The position numbers were made by a program, and so were the translations under genes. The notes beneath the pieces were generated by a model. It saw only the letters and a list, made by a program, of their open reading frames with translations. It was not told the DNA's origin and made no database searches. From assembly GCA_003116855.1 (NCBI GenBank), contig BEWT01000004.1, positions 109,072 to 173,071 of the forward strand: a stretch of DNA of 64,000 nucleotides, read 5' to 3'. Origin of the DNA: Desulfurococcaceae archaeon AG1. GTDB taxonomy: Archaea; Thermoproteota; Thermoprotei_A; Sulfolobales; AG1. Shown piece after piece: positions 52,614-61,575 of this stretch (position 1 is its first letter; every line of letters starts with the position of its first letter).

Positions 52614-52619
52614 GGAGCG

Positions 52620-53879
52620 ATGGGTGAGGATCTGATCCCGAGGTATTGGTATAACATAGCACCAGATCTACCCAGACCAGTCCCACCCCCTATAGATCCT
52701 CTAGACTCTGAGTCATCGCTTGTAGACAGGCTTAAAGAGATCCTCCCACACCACCTAATAGACCAGGAGTTCTCCTTTGAACGATATATAGAGATCCCAG
52801 CCGATGTTAGAAATATATATAGAGAGATAGGGAGACCAACACCCCTCCTAAGGGCTAGAGGGCTTGAGAAGCTCCTCAACACACGGGCAAAGATCTATTA
52901 CAAATATGAAGGCTCCCTACCAAGCGGGAGCCATAAACTCAATACTGCTGTCGCCCAGGTATATTATACATATAAAGAAGGCTACGGTGTTGTAGTTACC
53001 GAGACTGGTGCAGGGCAGTGGGGGCTAGCTGTATCTATAGCCTCAAACATGTTGGGACTGAAGTCACAGATCTTCATGACCAGATCTAGCTATCTCTCTA
53101 AGAGTAAGAGAGTAAAGCTCATGATAGAGAACGGGGCTGAGGTTTATCCAAGCCCCTCGGATCTAACAGAGACTGGCAGGGGTTTCCTAAAACAAGATCC
53201 AAACCATCCAGGCAGTCTTGGGATAGCGATCAGCGAGGCTGTTGAGACGGTCCTCAAGGATCCTTGGTCTAAGAGGTATATCCCCGGGAGTGTTATGGAA
53301 TACGTATTGATCCACCAGAGCGTGATAGGCCTCGAGGCTATGGAGCAGATGAGGAGAGAGGGTGAAGAACCCTCCGTAATAATAGGCTGTGTAGGTGGTG
53401 GGTCAAACCTAGCCGGTATCTCCTACCCATTCTATGGCGAGGCTGTCAGGAGGGGAGAGAAGCCTCCCAGAATAGTTGGTGCAGAGAGCAGCCTGGTTCC
53501 AAAGATGACCAAAGGAGTCTATATGTATGAACACCCCGACACAGGCGGAGCCCTCCCAATGATAAAGATGCTCACGCTTGGCAGGAACTTCATCCCCCCA
53601 TCTATAAGGGCAGCAGGGCTGAGATACCATGGCGTCGCTCCAAGCCTCTCAATACTGATTATAGAGGGGTTTGTAGAACCCAGAGCCTATACACCCGACC
53701 AGGCTAGGGAGGCTGGACTACTATTCTACAGATCCGAGGGGATATTACCGGCGCCCGAGAGTGCTCACGCGATAGCAGCCGCTATAGAGGAGGCTAAGAA
53801 GGCTGGCGATAGGGAGATAACGATTCTTGTGAACCTGAGTGGGCATGGACTCTATGATCAAGACTTCTACGGGGTGTAG
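52620..53879 (+). CDS. trpB: Tryptophan synthase beta chain, TrpB2 type
   Basis: A 419-residue PLP enzyme that joins indole (or substrate serine-derived aminoacrylate) to form tryptophan. The PLP lysine is in YKYEGSLPSGSHKLNTAVAQ (SHKLN), glutamate loop VVTETGAGQWGLAVSI, PLP phosphate loop IGCVGGGSNLAGISYPF. The long N-terminus (PRYWYNIAPDLPRPVPPPIDP) and FEGFVEPRAYTPDQAREAG-like end identify the TrpB2 subgroup. No TrpB1 gene is present here, so TrpB2 is probably the working partner of TrpA, as in Sulfolobales. Confidence 0.95.
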   Translation: MGEDLIPRYWYNIAPDLPRPVPPPIDPLDSESSLVDRLKEILPHHLIDQEFSFERYIEIPADVRNIYREIGRPTPLLRARGLEKLLNTRAKIYYKYEGSLPSGSHKLNTAVAQVYYTYKEGYGVVVTETGAGQWGLAVSIASNMLGLKSQIFMTRSSYLSKSKRVKLMIENGAEVYPSPSDLTETGRGFLKQDPNHPGSLGIAISEAVETVLKDPWSKRYIPGSVMEYVLIHQSVIGLEAMEQMRREGEEPSVIIGCVGGGSNLAGISYPFYGEAVRRGEKPPRIVGAESSLVPKMTKGVYMYEHPDTGGALPMIKMLTLGRNFIPPSIRAAGLRYHGVAPSLSILIIEGFVEPRAYTPDQAREAGLLFYRSEGILPAPESAHAIAAAIEEAKKAGDREITILVNLSGHGLYDQDFYGV

Positions 53880-53881
53880 AT

Positions 53882-54901
53882 ATGGCTAGCTATATAGCTA
53901 GAATAGCTGAGAGGCAAGGGCTCAGAGAGGATGAGGCCTACAATCTATGCGTAGATATGCTCAGAGGAGCTGCGGATCCGATAGAGATCTCAGCAATACT
54001 TATGGGGCTGAGAGTGAAGGGCGAGGAGCCCCAGGAGATCAGGGGTTTTGTGAGAGCACTGAGAGACAATGCTGTAAGAGTAAGGGTTGGGGATGCCATA
54101 GATATCGTTGGAACCGGGGGTGATGGTCTAAACACTATTAATGCATCAACGCTAGCATCAATCGTAGTGGCATCCATAGGGGTTCCCGTTGCAAAGCACG
54201 GTAACAGAGGCTTCTCCAGCCTTGTCGGGTCGGCCGACTTTATGGAGGCTCTCGGATACCCGATAGAACATGGGGCTGATGTTGCTGAAGAGCTTCTCAG
54301 GCTTGAGGGGTATGCCTATCTCTACGCACCTAAGTATCACCAAGCTTTGAAAGCGGTAGCACCTGTAAGGAAAAGGCTTGGGATAAGAACAATATTCAAC
54401 CTAGCAGCGCCTCTAGCCAACCCAGCCAACCCAAAGATCCAGGTTATAGGTGTACCCAACCCAAACATGGTTAAACTGATCTATAGAGCTGTAGAGGAGA
54501 TAGGTCTACACAGATTCGCTGTTATAACGGGCCATCCAGGAATGGATGAGCTCTCACCAAGCGGGCCTAGCATTGCTATTATCAAGAGGGGATCTGTGGA
54601 GGAGATAACAATATCGCCAAAGACCCTCGGCTTAGAGGAGATCCCGATCAACCACATATCTGGACAAACGAGGGAGGAGATCATTGAGAAAGGAGTGCGG
54701 GGACTGAGGGGCGAGGATAAGGGCTTAACATCCTTCATAGCGATCAACGCTGGACTAGCCCTCTACGTTGCTGGTGAGGCCGGCTCTATAGAGGAGGGGT
54801 ATGAGAAAGCCTATAGAGAAATGGTAAGTGGTTCAGCGTGGAGGAAGCTCGGTAGGATCGTAGCTACTGCTAGGAGGCTTGCTGGCCTTGGCAGTGGTTA
54901 A
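53882..54901 (+). CDS. trpD: Anthranilate phosphoribosyltransferase
   Basis: A 339-residue enzyme that attaches phosphoribosyl to anthranilate. Key motifs: DIVGTGGDGLNTINASTLASIVVASIGVPVAKHGNRGFSS (PRPP site, with G-T-G-G-D and KHGNR), and FNLAAPLANPANPKIQVIGVPN. KRGSVEEITISP lies in the C-terminal domain. The start ATG is 2 bases after the trpB stop. The gene overlaps trpF by a few bases. Confidence 0.95.
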   Translation: MASYIARIAERQGLREDEAYNLCVDMLRGAADPIEISAILMGLRVKGEEPQEIRGFVRALRDNAVRVRVGDAIDIVGTGGDGLNTINASTLASIVVASIGVPVAKHGNRGFSSLVGSADFMEALGYPIEHGADVAEELLRLEGYAYLYAPKYHQALKAVAPVRKRLGIRTIFNLAAPLANPANPKIQVIGVPNPNMVKLIYRAVEEIGLHRFAVITGHPGMDELSPSGPSIAIIKRGSVEEITISPKTLGLEEIPINHISGQTREEIIEKGVRGLRGEDKGLTSFIAINAGLALYVAGEAGSIEEGYEKAYREMVSGSAWRKLGRIVATARRLAGLGSG

Positions 54902-55526
54902 GATCTGTGGTGTTATGTCCCTAGAGGATGCCATAGCCGTAGAAGCTGCTGGAGCTCGATATGTTGGGATGATCCTCGAAGGCTCTAGAAGAGCTGTGGG
55001 GATCGATATGATTATAGATGCAAGCAGGACTTTATCGAAATCCAGAGTTGTTGCTGTGATCACTGGTAAGGATGTCTTGGATAAATATATAGAGAGGCTC
55101 GATCCTATCGAGATCCTCCAGCTCCACTATAGTCATAACCCTAAGGATATAGAGATCCTATCTATGATGGGTTATAGAGTAATACCAGTAATCATTATTA
55201 AGAATAATACTACCCTCGATATGGAGAGCGCTACAAAACACCTCACAACCTTTAGCAACGCTATTGAGTATGTATTATTCGACGCTCCAAAAGACTCTGC
55301 ACCTGTCGAAGCCTCAGGGCTAAAGCTCTCAATAGATGTTTACTCAGCAGCATGTAGATCCTATAGACCCTGCGGAGTAGCTGGCGGCATAACGCCCAAC
55401 AACGTCTCTAACCTCAAGCCTGTGAGACCTGATGTAATAGATGTGAGCAGCGGGGTTGAGACCTCTTTTGGAAAGAAGGATCCCGTGCTTGTTAGAAAGC
55501 TAGTGGAAGCTGCAGGGGTTATATAG
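54894..55526 (+). CDS. trpF: Phosphoribosylanthranilate isomerase
   Basis: A 210-residue TIM-barrel isomerase. From GTG 54894 the N-terminus is (M)VKICGVMSLEDAIAVEAAGARYVGMI, the TrpF pattern with the catalytic Cys. Later blocks: IEILQLHYS (LQLH), VLFDAPK, CGVAGGITPNNVSNLKPVRPDVIDVSSGVET with the catalytic Asp and the phosphate loop. The frame is open upstream to TTG 54879, but 54894 fits the family start. Overlaps the trpD stop by 8 bases. Confidence 0.92.
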   Translation: MVKICGVMSLEDAIAVEAAGARYVGMILEGSRRAVGIDMIIDASRTLSKSRVVAVITGKDVLDKYIERLDPIEILQLHYSHNPKDIEILSMMGYRVIPVIIIKNNTTLDMESATKHLTTFSNAIEYVLFDAPKDSAPVEASGLKLSIDVYSAACRSYRPCGVAGGITPNNVSNLKPVRPDVIDVSSGVETSFGKKDPVLVRKLVEAAGVI

Positions 55527-55528
55527 CC

Positions 55529-56842
55529 ATGGGGCTGGGTGTAATACCTAGATATAGTCTTGCCGAGAGTGTCCAGAAGATTGAGGGTCTCTTGGGCGGG
55601 GATAGCTTCGGTGTATTCTACTATTCTGGAGCCTATGAGAGGGGGTGTGGAAGGCTTATAGCAGTGCTGAAACCCAGGATCTTGTATGAACTGAGAAGAA
55701 CCAGCGCTATTATTGAGGGGAGAGGGTCTGGAGAAATAGCTATCACTGGAGATCCGTTTACAGATCTCGCTGCTATTAGCAGGTATGTGAGGAGGGTTAG
55801 GAGAGGCATACCGATCCTCGGTCTCATATCCTACGAGTCATTAGTATATGTCGAGAAAAGCCTGGGCTGGATTAATATTGATGACCGCTATCCACTCGCG
55901 CTATTCATGGTCCCGGAGACCTATGTTTCTATAGATCTATGCAGTGGCTATGCAGAGCTAGCCTCTCCCTGGGGATCGAGTTATTCGAAAATATATGGGA
56001 ATAAAAGCAGGGCTCTCGAAGCGGAGTTAGAGCTGGTCTCGCATGATGAGAGAGCATTCATGGATCTTGTTGAGAGGGCTAAGAAAAGGATACACGATGG
56101 CGAGGTTTTCCAGATAGTGCTCTCCAGGTATAAGATCTATAGGTATTCTGGGGATCCTCTCCACCTCTATAAGAAACTCTCGGCAAATGTCGAGGGGAAT
56201 CCCTATCTATATGTCATCAGATCCGGGGATCTCTGGGTTATTGGTGCAAGCCCAGAACCCCTTATAGTGGCTAGAGGCAATATCGTGGACACGTTCCCCG
56301 TAGCCGGTACTAGGAGGAGGGTTAGGGGTATGGATAGAGAGATCTATATGAGGCTCTTGTCAAACGCTAAGGAGAGGGCTGAGCATATGATGCTTGTTGA
56401 TCTTGCTAGAAACGATCTCGGGAGGATCTGTATCCCAGGATCTGTAAAGGTCTCGAGACTCATGTTCCCACAGATCCTCCCCAACGTTATCCATCTCGTG
56501 AGCAGGGTTAGGGGGTCTCTGAGAAGCTTTGACGAATCCTTCGAAGCATTTAGATCCCTCTTCCCAGCTGGAACAGTAACCGGTGCTCCTAAGCATAGAG
56601 CTATGTGGTTAATATCTACTTTCGAGGGAACGCCTAGGGGGATCTATGCTGGTGCTATCGGCTATATAGAGGATCTCTATATGAACTTCGCAATAACGAT
56701 CAGGACGGCCGTTCTCCATAGGGATCGCTTAAGGCTCCAAGCAGGAGCGGGGATCGTTATAGATTCTAAGCCCCGTGACGAGTATATTGAGACAGAGAAT
56801 AAGATGTCGATAATAGAGAGACTCCTAGGGGGAGATCGATGA
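55529..56842 (+). CDS. trpE: Anthranilate synthase component I
   Basis: A 437-residue chorismate-binding subunit that makes anthranilate with glutamine nitrogen from TrpG. Conserved motifs: GEVFQIVLSRYKIYRYSGDPLHLYKKL, YLYVIRSGDLWVIGASPEPLIVARGNIVDTFPVAGTRRRVRG, KERAEHMMLVDLARNDLGRIC, and FPAGTVTGAPKHRAMWLI. GIYAGAIGYIEDLYMNFAITIRTAV and QAGAGIVIDSKPRDEYIETENK complete the site. Starts 3 bases after trpF and overlaps trpG by 4 bases. Confidence 0.96.
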   Translation: MGLGVIPRYSLAESVQKIEGLLGGDSFGVFYYSGAYERGCGRLIAVLKPRILYELRRTSAIIEGRGSGEIAITGDPFTDLAAISRYVRRVRRGIPILGLISYESLVYVEKSLGWINIDDRYPLALFMVPETYVSIDLCSGYAELASPWGSSYSKIYGNKSRALEAELELVSHDERAFMDLVERAKKRIHDGEVFQIVLSRYKIYRYSGDPLHLYKKLSANVEGNPYLYVIRSGDLWVIGASPEPLIVARGNIVDTFPVAGTRRRVRGMDREIYMRLLSNAKERAEHMMLVDLARNDLGRICIPGSVKVSRLMFPQILPNVIHLVSRVRGSLRSFDESFEAFRSLFPAGTVTGAPKHRAMWLISTFEGTPRGIYAGAIGYIEDLYMNFAITIRTAVLHRDRLRLQAGAGIVIDSKPRDEYIETENKMSIIERLLGGDR

Positions 56843-57420
56843 TCATTATAATAGATAACTATGATAGCTTTGTATATAACATCTACCAGATCATTAGGAG
56901 CATCTCTAACAAGGAGATACTTATAATCAGGAATGATCAAGCAGATCCTGAGAAAATCTCAAAACTAGATCCCGAGGCAATAATAATATCGCCAGGCCCC
57001 GGAGATCCTAGAAAGGCTGAGGATATCGGGTATAGCAGGATCGTTGTCGAGAAATTCTATAAAGAGAAACCAATACTGGGTGTATGTCTGGGACACCAGA
57101 TCATAGGTCTCGTAATGGGCGCGACGATCAGGAAAGCTAGGAAGATCTATCATGGAAAGACGAGCAGGATCAGGCATTTCGGAGGACAGCTCTACAGAGA
57201 TCTGCCGGAGGTTTTCGAAGCCATGAGGTATCATAGCTATGTTATCGACAACCCTCCCCCAACCCTTGTTGTCGATTCTATAAGCCTTGATGATAACGAG
57301 ATCATGGGGATCCACCACACCACATACCCACTCTTCGGGGTTCAATTCCACCCCGAGAGTGTTGGGACACAGCTGGGTAGAAAGATCCTTGGTGCTTTCC
57401 TCGACATAGCTAGGAGGTAG
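56839..57420 (+). CDS. trpG: Anthranilate synthase component II (glutamine amidotransferase)
   Basis: A 193-residue class I glutaminase. N-terminal IIIIDNYDSFVYNIYQIIRS is the TrpG pattern, followed by IISPGPGDPRKAEDIG, the nucleophile elbow PILGVCLGHQIIGLVMGA (Cys), KTSRIRHFG and the His/Glu pair in LFGVQFHPESVGTQLG. Begins ATG 56839 within the end of trpE, giving balanced synthesis of the two subunits. Confidence 0.96.
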   Translation: MIIIIDNYDSFVYNIYQIIRSISNKEILIIRNDQADPEKISKLDPEAIIISPGPGDPRKAEDIGYSRIVVEKFYKEKPILGVCLGHQIIGLVMGATIRKARKIYHGKTSRIRHFGGQLYRDLPEVFEAMRYHSYVIDNPPPTLVVDSISLDDNEIMGIHHTTYPLFGVQFHPESVGTQLGRKILGAFLDIARR

Positions 57421-57426
57421 AGTGTT

Positions 57427-58218
57427 ATGGGTTTTCTGAGCGATGTGAGGGATAGGTGGAGAAGAATAGGGATCTTCTCCATAGCAGCTAATAATTACGA
57501 GCCTGCCAAAGCCTATACAGCAAGCCTCTCTAGCGAGGTGGCTAGGTGGAGGAGGGAGAGGGGGATAGCTATTATAGCTGAGTATAAGAGGGCATCGCCA
57601 ACAGGCATAATAGATCTAGGACTCGATATAAGGGATTACTACTACCAGCTCCAGAGCTATGTAGCCGGCTTCTCAGTTATAGTTGAGAGGGAGTGGTTCT
57701 CAGGATCTCCGGAATATATCGGTATGCTGAGGCGTCTTGGATGGAGTGGTCCCGTCCTTGCTAAGGGTTTCGTGTTCTATAAAGATCAGATCGATATTTA
57801 CAGGAATGCCGGTGCCTCTTCAGTACTTCTAATAGCCGAGGCGCTAGATCCCGTAGAGCTTAGAGATCTTTATGTCTATTCAGAATCACTAGGTTTAGAA
57901 CCCCTGGTTGAGGTGGGTAGCATAGGTACCCTAGACACTGTTATGAGAACACTATCACCAAGGATTGTTGGTGTGAATTCAAGGGATCTAGAGACATTGG
58001 AGGTGAGTGTGAATAACATGCTGGGAATCATTAAATACGCTAAGAATGAATATCCAGACCTATTAATAGTTGCTGAGAGCGGTATGAAGGATCTAGATGA
58101 TATATGGAGGGCTAGGGAGTCAGGTGCCGATGCCTGCCTCATAGGCACTGGTCTTGTTAGAAGGAGCGATCGAGCGGAGATGTTGTCAAAGCTATACTCA
58201 ACTTTGAAGAGAGCCTAA
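57427..58218 (+). CDS. trpC: Indole-3-glycerol phosphate synthase
   Basis: A 263-residue TIM-barrel enzyme that closes the indole ring. Catalytic motifs: IAIIAEYKRASPTGIIDLGLDI (Glu and Lys), VLAKGFVFYKDQIDIYRNAGASSVLLIAEAL (second Lys), LEPLVEVGSIGTLD, IVGVNSRDLETLEV and LIVAESGMKDLDDIWRARESGADACLIGTGLVR. Last gene of the trp operon, 6 bases after trpG. With the six upstream genes the pathway from chorismate to tryptophan is complete. Confidence 0.95.
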   Translation: MGFLSDVRDRWRRIGIFSIAANNYEPAKAYTASLSSEVARWRRERGIAIIAEYKRASPTGIIDLGLDIRDYYYQLQSYVAGFSVIVEREWFSGSPEYIGMLRRLGWSGPVLAKGFVFYKDQIDIYRNAGASSVLLIAEALDPVELRDLYVYSESLGLEPLVEVGSIGTLDTVMRTLSPRIVGVNSRDLETLEVSVNNMLGIIKYAKNEYPDLLIVAESGMKDLDDIWRARESGADACLIGTGLVRRSDRAEMLSKLYSTLKRA

Positions 58219-58295
58219 TGGCTATGATTAGTCTTGATACATAGCTATGGTCTGGTAAATAAGCACTAGTAGAGAGATAGATTGGGAGGAGGATT

Positions 58296-60215
58296 ATGTA
58301 TAGGCTTGACTATAAGGAGCTCGGCTTAATAGTGGGTCTCGAGATACACCAGCAGCTTGATACAGAAACCAAGCTTTTCTGCAACTGCCCAGCAAGGATT
58401 GTAGATAACCCTGAAGGATCTCCTGTTATTATTAGGAGGCTTAGGGCTAGTAGGAGCGAGCTTGGAGAGATAGATCCCGCGGCTCTCTTCGAATACCAGA
58501 GGGGAAGGCTATTCAAATACCTCGCTCCTCCCGAGGTGACATGCCTTGTCGAGCTTGATGAAGAGCCTCCCCACCCGATCAATAGGGAGGCCGTGATCAT
58601 AGCCCTAGCAATAGCCAAGGCTCTCCATGCATCACATGTAGACGAGATCCATGTGATGAGAAAGATAGTTGTTGATGGCTCCAATACTAGCGGTTTCCAG
58701 AGAACAGCTGTCATAGCCCTCGGGGGGTATATCGATGATGAGGAGGGGGTTGTCAGGATCCAGAGCGTAACGCTCGAGGAGGACTCTGCTAGAAAGCTCG
58801 GAGAAGAAGATGGCACCGTTATCTACTGCCTCGACAGGCTTGGAATCCCCTTGATAGAGATCTCGACAGGTCCTGACATACATAGCCCTGAGCAGGCTGA
58901 GAGGGTTGCCTACAAGATCGGTATGATCCTGAGGCTCACTGGCAAGGTTAAGAGAGGGCTTGGAACAATCAGGCAGGATCTAAACATCTCTATAAAGGGC
59001 GGCTCTAAAATAGAGATCAAGGGCGTCCAGAGGCTCGAACTAATATCAAAAGTAGTTGAGTACGAAGCCTATAGGCAGTACAGACTCCTCCAACTGAGAA
59101 ACGAGATCCTGAGGAGAGGTCTCGATAAGAACGGGATCTCTGAGGAGACGCTAGTAGATGTAAGCAGCATGCTTAGAGAAAGTGGGAGCAAGCTCCTGAG
59201 ATCCGTTATCGAGAGAGGAGGCGTTGCTATGCTCCTACCACTCAGAGGGTTTAAGGGTCTCTTAGGCTGGGATCTAGGGCCTGGGAGGAGGTTTGGTACA
59301 GAGCTAGCCGACTATGCTAGACAGTGGGGAGGGGTTAGGGGTTTGATACACAGCGACGAACTCCCTGGATATGGTATCGATGAAGCCCTCCTAAAGAAGA
59401 TCTACGGATCCCTCGGCCTTGATATGGAGAAAGACGCCTTCATAATTATAGCTGATCAGAAGGAGAAGGTTCTAAAAGCCTTCAAGATGGTTATAGAGAG
59501 GATCAAAATGGCCTTCGAAGGCGTTCCCAGAGAGACCAGGGCTGTTAATGAGGATGGGACTACGCATTATATGAGGCCACAGCCAGGGTCTGCGAGGATG
59601 TACCCAGAGACAGATATACCTCCACTAAGGATCACGAATGAGCTCTTAAGAGAGGCTGATAAATATGTCCCAGAACCTCTTGAGGTTAAGATGAAGAGAT
59701 TCATAGAGGATCATGGGCTTAGTAGAGAGCTTGCCGAGCAGGTCATAAGATCGAGATACCTACCTCTATATGAAGAGCTTGTCTCAAAATATAGGGGTAA
59801 TGTCCAGCCCTCCCTAATAGCCTCCACACTTATCAACACATTAAAATCCCTAAGGGCTGAGGGCGTTGATACAGATTCCCTCTCCGAAGAAACCCTTGGA
59901 GAGATCTTTGAACTCCTATCCAAAGGCATGTTCTCCAAGGAAGCTATCCCTGATATTATTAGGTATGTGTGTGAGAAGAGGGTAAGACCCTCCAAAGCTA
60001 TAGAGGATCTAGGTATTAGGAAGCTATCTAGTGAGGAGGTTGAGAAGATCGTGGAGGACTTTATAGAGAAGAACAGGCTAGAGGTGGTTAAGAGGGGTGA
60101 TAAGGCTTATGGCTATGTGATGGGGAGGGTTATGGAGATCCTGAGGGGCAGGGCTGATGGTAAGATCGTCTCCGAGATTGTGAGGAGAAAGCTCTCATCG
60201 ATCAAGGCGGAATAG
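58296..60215 (+). CDS. gatE: Glutamyl-tRNA(Gln) amidotransferase subunit E
   Basis: A 639-residue protein that, with GatD, converts Glu-tRNA(Gln) to Gln-tRNA(Gln) in archaea. The N-terminal catalytic part matches the GatB/E fold: VGLEIHQQLDTETKLFCNCPA, KIVVDGSNTSGFQRTAVIALGGYI and VTLEEDSARKLGEEDGTVIYCLDRLGIPLIEIST. An AspRS-like insertion domain (GLLGWDLGPGRRFGTELADYARQ...HSDELPGYGI) is the GatE mark. A C-terminal tail domain resembles YqeY. ATG 58296 has GGGAGGAGG upstream. GatD is outside the window. Confidence 0.95.
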   Translation: MYRLDYKELGLIVGLEIHQQLDTETKLFCNCPARIVDNPEGSPVIIRRLRASRSELGEIDPAALFEYQRGRLFKYLAPPEVTCLVELDEEPPHPINREAVIIALAIAKALHASHVDEIHVMRKIVVDGSNTSGFQRTAVIALGGYIDDEEGVVRIQSVTLEEDSARKLGEEDGTVIYCLDRLGIPLIEISTGPDIHSPEQAERVAYKIGMILRLTGKVKRGLGTIRQDLNISIKGGSKIEIKGVQRLELISKVVEYEAYRQYRLLQLRNEILRRGLDKNGISEETLVDVSSMLRESGSKLLRSVIERGGVAMLLPLRGFKGLLGWDLGPGRRFGTELADYARQWGGVRGLIHSDELPGYGIDEALLKKIYGSLGLDMEKDAFIIIADQKEKVLKAFKMVIERIKMAFEGVPRETRAVNEDGTTHYMRPQPGSARMYPETDIPPLRITNELLREADKYVPEPLEVKMKRFIEDHGLSRELAEQVIRSRYLPLYEELVSKYRGNVQPSLIASTLINTLKSLRAEGVDTDSLSEETLGEIFELLSKGMFSKEAIPDIIRYVCEKRVRPSKAIEDLGIRKLSSEEVEKIVEDFIEKNRLEVVKRGDKAYGYVMGRVMEILRGRADGKIVSEIVRRKLSSIKAE

Positions 60216-60228
60216 AATAGAGATCCTC

Positions 60229-61491
60229 TTATTCCTCTATACCTCTAAGCAGTATCGCCTCAACCTCCTCGCCCTCGTCATAACCCTCTCTATTCTCTGG
60301 AACAACCAGTATCCCATTACCCCTCACGAGAGTGCTTAGAATACCGCTTCCCGTGAGTGCTAGGGGCTCTATATATATCTTTCCATCACCGCCCCTATAG
60401 ATCCTCACTCTGACGAAGGATCTCGTGTTAATGGGTGTAGAGACCCTCCTGGTAAGGATCCCTCTCACCACAGGTCTTGGCTCATCCTCGGCCCCCACCA
60501 TGTTTAGTAGAATAGGCCTGGCTAGAGCCTCGAACCCGGTTATGGCTGCTACTGGGAAACCGCTTAACATTATGATCGGCTTGCCCCTCACCACAGCTAT
60601 GCTTGTGGGTCTCCCAGGCCTTATAGCTATGCCGTGCACCATATATTCCGGATCAAGCTTCTTAACAGCCTTTATAGTGTTATCGGAAGAGCCGACTGAG
60701 ATTCCTCCTGTTGTTATAACCGCGTCGCTTTTCTCAATCGCCTTGAGGATCGATGTGTATATCTCCTCTTCGTTATCCCTAGCAATTCCCATATATATTG
60801 CCTCGAAACCCATGCTCCTCACTAACCCTTCTATAGCATGTCTCGTGCTGTTCACAATAGTCCCTCTCTCTTCATAGCTCCTCTTATCGAAATCCTCAAC
60901 CTCGATAAGCTCGTTTCCCGTGCATATTATTGATACAACAAGCCTGTAGATCTTTACCCTCGATATCCCTAGGGAGGCTATTACACCGAGATCCCATGGC
61001 TGGAGCCTACGCCCCCTTGAAAAGATCTTCTCACCAGCCTTTACATCCTCACCCCTTCTAGAAACGTTCCCCATAGGGGGGACTGGCGCATAGATCTCGA
61101 CATACTGATCACCAACCCTCCTCGTATTCTCATACATAACAACAGCATCAGCCCCCCTCGGTAGAGGAGCCCCCGTCTGGATCTCGAAGGCTTCTCCCTC
61201 AAACACCTCATGCTCACCAACCCTTGAGCCGATGCTCACAATACCCTTCAGCCTGAGGATAGCTGGGTTTCTCGGAGAGGCTCCAAACGTATCCCTACTC
61301 CTCACAGCATATCCATCGACGACAGCCCTATCGAAGGGGGGGACATCGATCTCTGCTACTATATCCTCGGCTAGGTATTTCCCCAGGGCTTCGGATAATC
61401 CTACCTCGATGATCCCTGGCTTATGGCTTATACTACTAAGAGCACCCTTTATAGCCTCGTCAAGTTGTGCGAGCTGCTTAAAGCCCTTAAT
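60229..61491 (-). CDS. moeA: Molybdopterin molybdenumtransferase MoeA; no ordinary start codon
   Basis: Inserts molybdenum into molybdopterin. Domain order is normal: an N-terminal GFKQLAQLDEAIKGALSSIS, then VPPFDRAVVDGYAVRSRD, EAFEIQTGAPLPRGADAVVMYE, GNVSRRGEDVKAGEKIF, and the MogA-like core VVSIICTGNELIEV, GTIVNSTRHAI and AVITTGGISVGSSD. MLSGFPVAAITGFEALARPIL and a C-terminal beta domain complete it. The frame is open to a stop at 61504-61506, yet has no ATG, GTG or TTG before GTG 61305, which is inside the conserved DGYAVR motif. ATT 61491 is about 26 bases after a TATA-like GCTATACATA and gives a family-like (M)KGFKQL. A lost base near 61500 is the alternative. Confidence 0.88.
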   Translation of the reverse strand: MKGFKQLAQLDEAIKGALSSISHKPGIIEVGLSEALGKYLAEDIVAEIDVPPFDRAVVDGYAVRSRDTFGASPRNPAILRLKGIVSIGSRVGEHEVFEGEAFEIQTGAPLPRGADAVVMYENTRRVGDQYVEIYAPVPPMGNVSRRGEDVKAGEKIFSRGRRLQPWDLGVIASLGISRVKIYRLVVSIICTGNELIEVEDFDKRSYEERGTIVNSTRHAIEGLVRSMGFEAIYMGIARDNEEEIYTSILKAIEKSDAVITTGGISVGSSDNTIKAVKKLDPEYMVHGIAIRPGRPTSIAVVRGKPIIMLSGFPVAAITGFEALARPILLNMVGAEDEPRPVVRGILTRRVSTPINTRSFVRVRIYRGGDGKIYIEPLALTGSGILSTLVRGNGILVVPENREGYDEGEEVEAILLRGIEE

Positions 61492-61575
61492 AGAGATCCC
61501 CTTTCAGATATGTATAGCATAGAGGCTTATTGAGCTTTCAAGCCCAATGCTTATCACCTGGGAGGAGCATTTATT

